Part shown: in pieces, positions 1-5,450 of the stretch | Layout: the number at the start of each line of letters is the position of its first letter | Numbering within the stretch: position 1 is the first letter of the stretch | Assembly (NCBI GenBank): GCA_013815575.1 | Contig: JACDFX010000130.1 | Span: 1-6,073 of the forward strand | DNA length: 6,073 nt | Source: Rubrobacter sp. | GTDB lineage: Bacteria > Actinomycetota > Rubrobacteria > Rubrobacterales > Rubrobacteraceae | Direction of reading: 5' to 3' | Position numbers and translations under genes: made by a program | The notes under the pieces: model-generated | The model's input: the letters and a program-made list of their open reading frames with translations, nothing else | Databases searched by the model: none | What the model was told of the DNA's origin: nothing

Positions 1-36
1 CCGAAGCACCTGCAAGGCCAGCGGAAGGAGACCGTC

Positions 37-501
37 TTGAAGCCCTGGGTCAAAGTAGCCCTCGTCACCGCCCTGTTTGCCGTCCCGGCGATGGCCCTCG
101 GACAGGTGATCTGGCCTCCAGCCTCCGGGGGCCCCGAACCCACCGCAGGGCAGTTCCCGTTCTTTCTGTTTCTCGCAGTCTTCGAGGCGCTGACGTTCGG
201 CCTGGGCATCTCGTTCCTGCTCTTCGGTTTCGTGCCCCTGAAACGGGCGCTGGGCGGCTCGACGTGGAGGACATGGGCCGCGTACCTGTCCATAGGGTGG
301 TTCCTGGTCTCCTGGTGGCCCCACGACAACATGCACATCCACAACGGCGATGACCTGCAGGGCCTCCTCTACATCGAGTACGGCTTCCACGTGACGCTGA
401 TGGCGGCCGGCCTGGTCCTGGCCTACTCGCTGCTGACGATGCTCAGGGCCGGAGACGCCGGTGTCCAGGCCGGCGGCGCGGTGACCGCGCGCGTTCGGTA
501 G
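37..501 (+). CDS. Small four-helix integral membrane protein, function unknown
   Basis: This 154-residue protein is not one I recognise. It has four hydrophobic stretches at about residues 6-24, 41-66, 78-95 and 109-136. Basic residues fall at the N-terminus (K2, K6), between helices 2 and 3 (K69, R70, R78) and at the C-terminus. By the positive-inside rule both ends face the cytoplasm, and the 25-40 and 96-108 loops face outward. The second outer loop is polar and rich in possible metal ligands: H96, D97, H100, H102, D105, D106, following two tryptophans. The first helix could also be read as an uncleaved signal sequence. I chose the TTG start at 37 because GGAAGGAG at 23-30 sits six bases upstream. 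However, the frame stays open to the window edge, so a start further upstream is not excluded. No partner is visible upstream, and the next gene is convergent. The reading frame is solid but the role is unknown. Confidence 0.72.
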   Translation: MKPWVKVALVTALFAVPAMALGQVIWPPASGGPEPTAGQFPFFLFLAVFEALTFGLGISFLLFGFVPLKRALGGSTWRTWAAYLSIGWFLVSWWPHDNMHIHNGDDLQGLLYIEYGFHVTLMAAGLVLAYSLLTMLRAGDAGVQAGGAVTARVR

Positions 502-502
502 T

Positions 503-526
503 CCCTCCGCGCCACGGCGGAAGGGG
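503..526. terminator. Possible hairpin between convergent genes
   Basis: The short gap between two converging genes holds an inverted repeat. TCCGC at 506-510 pairs with GCGGA at 517-521 around a six-base loop, and CCC at 503-505 can stack on GGG at 523-525 across a single bulged A. There is no T-run on either side, so it is not a textbook intrinsic terminator. Its place between two gene ends is the main argument for a termination or transcript-end role. Confidence 0.3.
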
Positions 527-548
527 ACACGACCCGCTGAAGTAGCCT

Positions 549-746
549 CTACCTTCTCTTCTTCCGCGCCTCGACCGGCTTGACCAAATACTGGACGTAG
601 CCGCGCGGGCTGCGCTCGGCCTCGGCACTCAACTCTTTCGCCCGCCACTCTGCCTGCTCCAGGGTCGGGTAGCGGGCGACCTCTATCCCCCCGAAGAACG
701 TGGCCGCCACCACCTTGAAACCGCCGCTCTTCGTCTCTTCCGGCAT
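549..746 (-). CDS. Small basic protein of unknown function (65 aa)
   Basis: The predicted product has 65 residues. By eye it reads as a beta-hairpin (KVVAATFFGG, IEVARY; about 11-26), an amphipathic helix (LEQAEWRAKELSAEAE, about 29-44), a third strand (YVQYLVKP, 50-57) and a lysine/arginine tail ending RKKRR. The beta-beta-alpha-beta order resembles several small stand-alone domains (DUF2188-type proteins are one possibility), but I cannot assign a family. The ATG at 746 was chosen because GGGAGAGGA lies immediately before it. An in-frame ATG at 773 and a TTG at 800 would add 9 or 18 residues, but both have poor ribosome sites and the added residues look low in information. The gene is divergent from the acyl-CoA ligase operon and may share its control region. 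The basic tail would suit nucleic-acid or acidic-lipid contact; that is inference only. Confidence 0.6.
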   Translation of the reverse strand: MPEETKSGGFKVVAATFFGGIEVARYPTLEQAEWRAKELSAEAERSPRGYVQYLVKPVEARKKRR

Positions 747-758
747 TCCTCTCCCGCC

Positions 759-788
759 TTGACCCTTTTTCATTTTGCCTGCTACCAT
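759..788 (+). promoter_or_regulatory. Candidate promoter of the acyl-CoA ligase operon
   Basis: TTGACC at 759-764 matches five of six bases of the sigma-70-type -35 consensus. TACCAT at 783-788 matches four of six of the -10, with an 18-base spacer. Transcription would begin near 795, giving a leader of about 70 bases before the ATG at 866. It lies just upstream of the small divergent gene's start. This is a consensus match only. Confidence 0.42.
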
Positions 789-800
789 CGTTTGGTACAA
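772..800 (-). promoter_or_regulatory. Weak candidate promoter of the small divergent gene
   Basis: Reading the minus strand, TTGTAC (800-795) and CAAAAT (777-772) are separated by exactly 17 bases. They match the -35 and -10 consensus at three and four positions. This would start transcription near 765 and leave a leader of about 19 bases before the ATG at 746. The match is weak, but the position agrees with the start chosen for that gene. Confidence 0.25.
783..797. promoter_or_regulatory. Inverted repeat over the -10 element: possible operator
   Basis: TACCA (783-787) and TGGTA (793-797) form perfect 5-base arms around a 5-base spacer. The left arm lies inside the proposed -10 of the + strand promoter, and the right arm touches the proposed -35 of the minus strand promoter. 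A dimeric repressor bound here would block both. No regulator gene is in the window, so the binding protein is unknown. Short arms of this size also occur by chance. Confidence 0.3.
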
Positions 801-829
801 CGCTCTTTATGGGAAAGGGAGCAACGGGC

Positions 830-850
830 GCGAGGCGTCCGACGTCTCGT
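830..850 (+). promoter_or_regulatory. Leader hairpin next to the ribosome binding site
   Basis: Bases 831-838 pair with 842-849 as an 8-base stem (one G-U pair at 835/845) closed by the three-base loop CCG. A further G-U pair at 830/850 extends it. The stem ends one base before the Shine-Dalgarno tract of the acyl-CoA ligase (852-860). It lies wholly in the predicted untranslated leader. It could protect the transcript end, keep the ribosome site unpaired or tune initiation. The pairing is seen; the role is inferred. Confidence 0.42.
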
Positions 851-865
851 CAGAGGAGGAGCAAC

Positions 866-2491
866 ATGCTAGAGGGGCTCGCCCAGGACTACCAGTTGAC
901 CCTACCCGCGATCCTGCGCCGCGCGGAACAACTCTACGGCTACCGCGAGATAGTAACCCGCCGCCCGGACAAGTCCTTCCACCGCCACACCTTCGCCGAC
1001 TTCGTCTCCCGCTCGAAGAGACTCGCCGTCGCCCTGAAAAAGCTCGGCCTGGAGGACGGGGATCGGGTCGGCACTCTAGGCTGGAACACCTACCAGCACC
1101 TCGAAGCGTACTTCGGGGTGCCCTGCTCGGGCGCGGTGCTCCACACGCTCAACCCCAGGCTGCACGAGGACGACCTCTCGTTTATAGCCAACCACGCCGA
1201 GGACAGGGTCATGCTCGTCGACGAGGCGCTCGTGCCCGTCTTCCAGAAGTTCCGGGAGAGGACGAACGTCGAGCACGCGGTCGTGGTCACCGAGGGCGGG
1301 GAGGTTCCGGAGGGCATGCTCTCCTACGAAGACCTCCTCGCCGACGCCGACGAGGCGGACTTCGAGTACCGGGACTTCGACGAGAAGCAGGCAGCCGCGA
1401 TGTGCTACACCTCCGGCACCACGGGCCGGCCGAAGGGCGCCCTCTACTCCCACCGCTCCACGGTCCTCCACTCCATGATGGTCGCGATGGGCAACACGTT
1501 CGCCCTCTCGGAGAAGGACTGTGTCCTCCCGGTCGTCCCGATGTTCCACGTCAACGCCTGGGGCCTGCCGTTCGCCTCGGTGCTCGTGGGCGCGAAGCTC
1601 ATGATGCCGGGACCCCACCTCGACCCGGCGAGCATGCTGGAGGACTTCGAGCAGGAAGTGGTCACCTTTACCGCCGGCGTTCCGACGGTCTTTCTGGCGG
1701 TACTGCAGGCGCTCGACGCCGAGCCCGAGAAGTACGACCTCTCGAAGCTCAGGAGCATGGTCATCGGGGGGTCCGCGGCGCCCAAGGGCGTCATAGAGGC
1801 GTTCGAGAAGCGTCACGGGATAGACGTCGTCCACGCGTGGGGCATGACGGAGATGAGCCCGATCGGGACGGTCGCCAACCTGCCCACGCCGGTTCAAGGG
1901 ATGCCCGAGGACGAGAGGCTCGAGTACCGGGCCAAGCAGGGAAACCCGGTGCCGTTCGTGGAGATAAGGGCGCGGGGCGACGAGGGGTTCGTGCCGTGGG
2001 ATGGGGAGTCGCTTGGCGAGTTGGAAGTACGCGGGCCGTGGGTGGCGAAGCGGTACTACAACGCGCCGGAGGGGGACGACAAGTTCACCGACGACGGCTG
2101 GTTCTCCACCGGGGATATCGTAACGATAGACAGGTACGGGTTCATCAAGATCACGGACCGGACCAAGGACCTCATAAAGAGCGGCGGGGAGTGGATCTCC
2201 TCGGTCGAGCTCGAGAACGCCCTGATGGCCCACCCGGCCGTCTCCCAGGCCGCCGTCATAGCCATCCCCCACGAGAAGTGGGACGAACGACCGCTCGCGG
2301 CCATAGTCCTAAAAGAGGGCGAGAGCGCCACGGGGGAGGACCTACACGCCCACCTCGAAAAGGACTTCGCCAAGTTCTGGCTGCCCGACGCCTACGAGTT
2401 CGTCGAGTCCATCCCGATGACGGCGACGGGCAAGTTCCAGAAGCTAAAGTTGCGCGAGCAGTTCGAGGGCTACGCGCCCGCGTCGGGCTGA
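866..2491 (+). CDS. Medium/long-chain fatty acyl-CoA ligase (ANL superfamily)
   Basis: This enzyme activates fatty acids to acyl-CoA through an acyl-AMP intermediate, feeding beta-oxidation or lipid synthesis in the cytoplasm or at the inner membrane face. At 541 residues it is full length. The AMP-binding P-loop YTSGTTGRPKG is at 181-191. HAWGMTE is at 323-329, with E329 the conserved magnesium-binding glutamate. STGD at 414-417 gives the ribose-binding aspartate D417. The hinge region DRTKDLIKSGGEW is at 431-443. The C-terminal PMTATGKFQK is at 517-526, with the adenylation lysine K523. The NAWG tryptophan W232 matches the gate residue position of the Thermus thermophilus long-chain enzyme, which the sequence resembles throughout. 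The start at 866 is set by AGAGGAGGA at 852-860, five bases upstream. An in-frame ATG at 809 would add 19 residues unlike the family and lacks such a site. It heads an operon with two sulfotransferases. Half of its isoleucine codons are ATA. Chain-length preference cannot be read from sequence. Confidence 0.93.
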   Translation: MLEGLAQDYQLTLPAILRRAEQLYGYREIVTRRPDKSFHRHTFADFVSRSKRLAVALKKLGLEDGDRVGTLGWNTYQHLEAYFGVPCSGAVLHTLNPRLHEDDLSFIANHAEDRVMLVDEALVPVFQKFRERTNVEHAVVVTEGGEVPEGMLSYEDLLADADEADFEYRDFDEKQAAAMCYTSGTTGRPKGALYSHRSTVLHSMMVAMGNTFALSEKDCVLPVVPMFHVNAWGLPFASVLVGAKLMMPGPHLDPASMLEDFEQEVVTFTAGVPTVFLAVLQALDAEPEKYDLSKLRSMVIGGSAAPKGVIEAFEKRHGIDVVHAWGMTEMSPIGTVANLPTPVQGMPEDERLEYRAKQGNPVPFVEIRARGDEGFVPWDGESLGELEVRGPWVAKRYYNAPEGDDKFTDDGWFSTGDIVTIDRYGFIKITDRTKDLIKSGGEWISSVELENALMAHPAVSQAAVIAIPHEKWDERPLAAIVLKEGESATGEDLHAHLEKDFAKFWLPDAYEFVESIPMTATGKFQKLKLREQFEGYAPASG

Positions 2492-2501
2492 GGGACGCGT
2501 T

Positions 2502-3242
2502 TTGAGGGTGATCGGGGCCGGCTTTGGCCGGACGGGCACGATGTCGTTGAAGGTGGCCCTGGAGGATCTGGGTTTCGGGCCCTGCTACCACATGACCGAG
2601 GTCTTCGAGCACCCGGAGCACACCGAGTCCTGGGACGCCGCGCGGCGGGGCGAGGCGGTCGACTGGGATGAGCTTCTGGGGGAATACGACGCGACCGTGG
2701 ACTGGCCGGCCTGCACGTTCTACGAGGAGTTGATGGAGAAATATCCGGACGCGAAGGTGCTCCTGAGCGTGCGCGACGCCGAGCGCTGGTACGAGAGCAC
2801 GCGCAACACCATCTACGAGCTGGGCAAACTCTCGGCCAGCTCGCCCCTCTCCCGGGCGACGTTCCGGCTCGTCGGCCTCTTCGTTCCCGCCATCGGAAAG
2901 ATCGGCCGCATGAACAACAAGCTGATCTGGGCCGACACCTTCGACGGCCGCTTCGAGGACAGGGACCACGCCAAGGCAATCTTCGAACGCCACAACGCCG
3001 AAGTCCGCAGCAAGGTCCCCCCCGAGAAGCTCCTCGTCTACGAGGTAAAGGAAGGCTGGGGTCCGCTCTGCGACTTTCTCGACGTGGAGGCTCCCGATAA
3101 ACCCTTCCCGCGCCTCAACGACACCGCCGAGATGCGCCAGAGGGTGCGGATGGTGCGCGCAATCTCCGTCGCGGTGCCGGCGGCAGCGGCGCTGCTGCTG
3201 GCCGGGGCGCTGTACCTGCTCCTCCCCCGACGTGGCCGGTAG
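2502..3242 (+). CDS. Membrane-anchored sulfotransferase, first tandem copy
   Basis: This is a 246-residue PAPS-dependent sulfotransferase-like protein, expected to move sulfate from PAPS to an unknown acceptor. The N-terminal P-loop GFGRTGTMSLK (7-17) is the 5'-phosphosulfate-binding loop. VLLSVRDAERWYES (86-99) carries the arginine (R91) and serine (S99) expected to bind the 3'-phosphate. PFPRLND (201-207) is another family hallmark. One hydrophobic helix at about 219-241, followed by RRGR, should anchor the protein with its catalytic domain in the cytoplasm. This layout resembles the Sulfotransfer_4-type family, which includes many fungal proteins with a C-terminal helix. The start is TTG at 2502. 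It gives MRVIGAG, aligned with MKVIGAG in the next gene. GAGGG at 2490-2494 overlaps the stop of the acyl-CoA ligase and lies seven bases upstream, implying coupled translation. None of its seven isoleucine codons is ATA, unlike the ligase. The acceptor substrate is unknown. Confidence 0.85.
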   Translation: MRVIGAGFGRTGTMSLKVALEDLGFGPCYHMTEVFEHPEHTESWDAARRGEAVDWDELLGEYDATVDWPACTFYEELMEKYPDAKVLLSVRDAERWYESTRNTIYELGKLSASSPLSRATFRLVGLFVPAIGKIGRMNNKLIWADTFDGRFEDRDHAKAIFERHNAEVRSKVPPEKLLVYEVKEGWGPLCDFLDVEAPDKPFPRLNDTAEMRQRVRMVRAISVAVPAAAALLLAGALYLLLPRRGR

Positions 3243-3270
3243 CGCCGGAAGGCGCGCAAGCCCGGCCGCG
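3231..3270 (+). promoter_or_regulatory. Two-tier hairpin bridging stop and start of the sulfotransferase pair
   Basis: CGTGGCCGG (3231-3239) pairs with CCGGCCGCG (3262-3270) over nine positions with one U-G pair. Inside it, GCGCC (3242-3246) pairs with GGCGC (3251-3255) around a GGAA tetraloop. The outer stem covers the end of the upstream gene and reaches the first base of the downstream GTG start. The only Shine-Dalgarno-like bases (GGAAGG, 3247-3252) lie in the inner loop, about 17 bases from the start. A ribosome ending at the upstream TAG (3240-3242) would melt the fold, so coupling of the two genes is the simplest reading. The pairing is visible; the function is inferred. Confidence 0.45.
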
Positions 3271-4079
3271 TGAAGGTAATAGGTGCCGGCTTCGGCCGGA
3301 CGGGCACCACTTCCCTGAAAGCGGCGCTCGAAGCTTTGGGTTTCGGTTCCGCCTACTACATGACCGAGGTCTTCACCCATCCCGAGCACGTCGAGTTCTG
3401 GGAGGCCGCCCGGCGTGGGGAGCGGGTGGACTGGGAGGCGTTTTTCTCCGGCTACGGGGTGGCGGTGGACTGGCCCGCCTGCGCCTTCTACGGGGAGTTG
3501 ATGGAGGCGTTCCCCGAAGCGGCCGTGATCCTGACCGTCCGAGACCCGGAACGCTGGTACGAGAGCACCCTCTCCACCATCTACGGGATTCGCAAGGTCT
3601 CCGCCGGCCCCGCCCCCGTGAGGCTGGCCTTCGCCCTCGCCAGCCTCTTCGCCCCCGGCGTCACCGGCATCGCCCGCCTGGCGGACGGGATCGTCTGGAA
3701 CGACACCTTCGACGGCCGCTTCGAGGACCGCCGCCACGCCATCGAAACGTTCGAACGCCACAACGAACAGGTCCGCCGCCGGGTCCCCCCCGAACGCCTG
3801 CTCGTCTACGACGTGAGAGAGGGCTGGTCCCCCCTGTGCGAGTTCTTCGGCGTAGAGGTCCCGGACAGGCCTTTCCCGCACCTCAACGACACGAGGGAGA
3901 TGCGGCGCAGGCTCCTCGGGCTCGTAGCGGTCTCGGCCGCAGCACCGGTCCTCGTCCTGGCGGCAATCGCCGCGCTGGCGCTCTTCGTCCGCCGCGCCCT
4001 CAACCCTCCGGCTGCGGTGAGACGGCGAAGCGGGGGGCGGGGCGTTCGACGATGGGCCAGTGGAGGGCCGCTGCAATGA
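3270..4079 (+). CDS. Membrane-anchored sulfotransferase, second tandem copy
   Basis: This 269-residue paralog aligns without a gap to the preceding gene over 240 residues. I count about 140 identities (58%), or about 132 of the first 210 (63%). It keeps the P-loop GFGRTGTTSLK (7-17), the 3'-phosphate site VRDPERWYES (90-99) with R91 and S99, and PFPHLND (201-207). A membrane helix lies at about 217-240. The region 111-140 is the least conserved inside the catalytic part and may set the acceptor. After the helix there is an arginine-rich tail (241-269) that extends 23 residues past the paralog's end; from residue 244 on it is encoded opposite the end of the transporter gene. The start is GTG at 3270, in the same frame as the first copy and nine codons after its stop. 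No good ribosome site is close, so initiation probably depends on translation of the upstream gene. Its product likely shares the membrane location of the first copy but may use a different acceptor. The acceptor is unknown. Confidence 0.84.
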   Translation: MKVIGAGFGRTGTTSLKAALEALGFGSAYYMTEVFTHPEHVEFWEAARRGERVDWEAFFSGYGVAVDWPACAFYGELMEAFPEAAVILTVRDPERWYESTLSTIYGIRKVSAGPAPVRLAFALASLFAPGVTGIARLADGIVWNDTFDGRFEDRRHAIETFERHNEQVRRRVPPERLLVYDVREGWSPLCEFFGVEVPDRPFPHLNDTREMRRRLLGLVAVSAAAPVLVLAAIAALALFVRRALNPPAAVRRRSGGRGVRRWASGGPLQ

Positions 4080-5277
4080 CGGCGAGGGCTATGCCTGCCC
4101 ACCAGATCGGGGCGAACGAGCCCGTCTGCTCGAAGGCTACTCCACCTAGCCAGACGCCAAGGAAAGCCCCGACCTGGTGGCTGAGGAAGACTATTCCAAA
4201 GAGCGTCCCGAGGTGTCGCGTCCCGAACATCACCACCACGAGCCCTGAGGTCAGAGGCACCGTCGAGAGCCAGAGGACGCCCATCGCGGCGGCGAAGAGG
4301 AGCACGACCGTCGGCGTCGGCGGGAGGGTGATGAAGAGCCAGATCACACCCGCCCTCGCCAGGTAGATCCCGGCCAACAACCCCCGCTTGCTGTACCTGC
4401 TTCCAAGTACCCCCGAACCATACGACCCCACGATGTTGAACAACCCTATAAGCGCCAGCGCCCAGGCCGCAACCGCCGGCCCCGCCGTGTTCATCCCCGC
4501 GTGCCCCCCGTGCGAATGCCCCGCAACGTCCGCGATGTGCGCCGGCAAATGCGTCGTAATAAACGCCACGTGAAACCCGCAGACAAAGAACCCAGCCACA
4601 AGCAACAGATAACTCCCGTGCCCGAACGCCCGCCGCACCGCGTCCCTGGCGGGCAACGCGGGCCCATCTGTCGCCCGAACCCCACCCTCGCCCCGGCCCC
4701 GGAGCGCCACGGCAAGTGCAGGAACCAGGACCATAAAGCAGGCGAGCAGGAGAAGGGCCGACTGCCAGCCGTAGTCAGCGAGGAACGTCTGCCCGAGGGG
4801 TGCGAACGCGAACTGCCCGAGCGACCCGGCCGCAGTCGCGAGCCCCATCGCCTGCGAGCTCTTCTCCTCCGGCACCAGCCGGCCCAACGCTGCTATGACG
4901 ATGGTGAACGAGCCGCCGGAGAGGCCAAGGCCAACCAGCACGCCGGCCGTGAGGTGGAAGGCCGCGGGCGTCGGGCTCACGGCCATCAGCGCCACGCCCA
5001 CGCCGTAGACCGCGCCGCCGGCCGCCAGGATGCGGGCAGAGCCGTAACGGTCGGCTATGGCGCCGGCGAACGGCTGGCCTATGCCCCAGACGATGTTCTG
5101 GATGGCTATGGCGAGGGCGAAGACCTCGGGCGACCAGCCGCGGCCCTCGCTGATGGGGGCGGCAAACAGGCCGAAGCTCGTCCTCAAACCGTAGGTGAGC
5201 AGGGCGATCAAACACCCGCACCCCACGACGAACGCCGGCGCCCGCCACCACCCAGAAGCCCCGGACCCCAGAACCAA
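4000..5277 (-). CDS. Major facilitator superfamily transporter, monocarboxylate/OFA-like
   Basis: This is a 425-residue polytopic protein with about 12 hydrophobic segments in two six-helix halves, joined by a charged loop near 193-217 (RGRGEGG...ARDAVRRAF). The loop after helix 2 carries the MFS motif A variant GAIADRYGSARIL (72-84). The sequence GFFVCGFHVAFITTHLPAH (229-247) and RYSKRGLLAGIYLARA (294-309) are typical of the branch near oxalate/formate and monocarboxylate porters; the substrate cannot be named. A histidine-rich stretch (H247, H254, H256, H259) sits in the loop between helices 7 and 8. The start is TTG at 5277, three bases after AGGGG. A stop at 5284-5286 rules out a longer frame, and the promoter at 5310-5338 fits a leader of about 25 bases. 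Its last 26 codons and stop overlap the second sulfotransferase gene on the other strand. It is divergent from the hydrolase at 5451, and uptake of a product of that enzyme is possible but speculative. Confidence 0.88.
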   Translation of the reverse strand: MVLGSGASGWWRAPAFVVGCGCLIALLTYGLRTSFGLFAAPISEGRGWSPEVFALAIAIQNIVWGIGQPFAGAIADRYGSARILAAGGAVYGVGVALMAVSPTPAAFHLTAGVLVGLGLSGGSFTIVIAALGRLVPEEKSSQAMGLATAAGSLGQFAFAPLGQTFLADYGWQSALLLLACFMVLVPALAVALRGRGEGGVRATDGPALPARDAVRRAFGHGSYLLLVAGFFVCGFHVAFITTHLPAHIADVAGHSHGGHAGMNTAGPAVAAWALALIGLFNIVGSYGSGVLGSRYSKRGLLAGIYLARAGVIWLFITLPPTPTVVLLFAAAMGVLWLSTVPLTSGLVVVMFGTRHLGTLFGIVFLSHQVGAFLGVWLGGVAFEQTGSFAPIWWAGIALAVIAAALHWPIVERPAPRFAVSPQPEG

Positions 5278-5309
5278 CCACCCCTATTCCTACTCCGACC
5301 AGCAACGCC

Positions 5310-5338
5310 AAAATACGCAAACCGGGACGGGCGGTCAA
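5310..5338 (-). promoter_or_regulatory. Candidate promoter of the MFS transporter
   Basis: On the minus strand TTGACC (5338-5333) and TATTTT (5315-5310) are spaced by exactly 17 bases. They match five of six -35 and four of six -10 consensus bases. Transcription would begin near 5303, about 25 bases before the TTG start at 5277. This is the best promoter-like match in the window. Confidence 0.5.
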
Positions 5339-5350
5339 ACGGGGGATGGT

Positions 5351-5406
5351 GCGGTGAGCGAGGCCGGACGTTCAGACAGCGGTGAGCACAATCGGTGGTT
5401 CAGGTA
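5351..5406. repeat. Degenerate 28-base direct repeat in a divergent promoter region
   Basis: GCGGTGAGC occurs at 5351-5359 and again at 5379-5387. GTTCAG occurs at 5370-5375 and again at 5398-5403. Both pairs are offset by 28 bases, so 5351-5378 and 5379-5406 form two tandem units matching at about 19 of 28 positions. No third unit is visible on either side. The repeat lies between the transporter promoter and the hydrolase start. It could be paired regulator sites or the decayed trace of a small duplication. Confidence 0.4.
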
Positions 5407-5450
5407 GACTGCGCCAGGGATTGCACTCGACCGTGGGAGGGAAGCTCGTT

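Noticed and set aside
809..865. Longer N-terminus of the ligase from an ATG at 809
   Set aside because: The 19 extra residues are unlike the family, lack a ribosome site and cover the leader hairpin and the strong Shine-Dalgarno site for 866.
1076..2272. A 398-codon antisense frame opposite the ligase
   Set aside because: It is rich in R, V, E, G and H without motifs, a typical shadow of third-position GC bias.
775..2505. A 576-codon open frame overlapping the ligase gene on the same strand
   Set aside because: Its product is arginine, glycine and proline rich with no family features, as expected for an off-frame reading of a GC-rich gene. The overlapping frame has every ligase motif.
4030..4067. 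Runs of G near the gene overlap as a possible G-quadruplex
   Set aside because: Only two runs are close together and the rest need loops of about 8-11 bases, so chance in GC-rich coding sequence explains it.
2256..4076. A 606-codon antisense frame opposite the sulfotransferase pair
   Set aside because: It has low-complexity composition and repeats itself only because the two genes below it are paralogs. No ribosome site or domain was seen.
4775..5338. Frame opening with a hydrophobic stretch upstream of the transporter (minus strand)
   Set aside because: Its TTG start is the -35 element of the transporter promoter. After the short hydrophobic run it becomes arginine rich, and the transporter already has a complete first helix in its own frame.
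4501..5385. A 294-codon + strand frame opposite the transporter
   Set aside because: It is charged low-complexity sequence with no domain; the other strand encodes a clear MFS protein.
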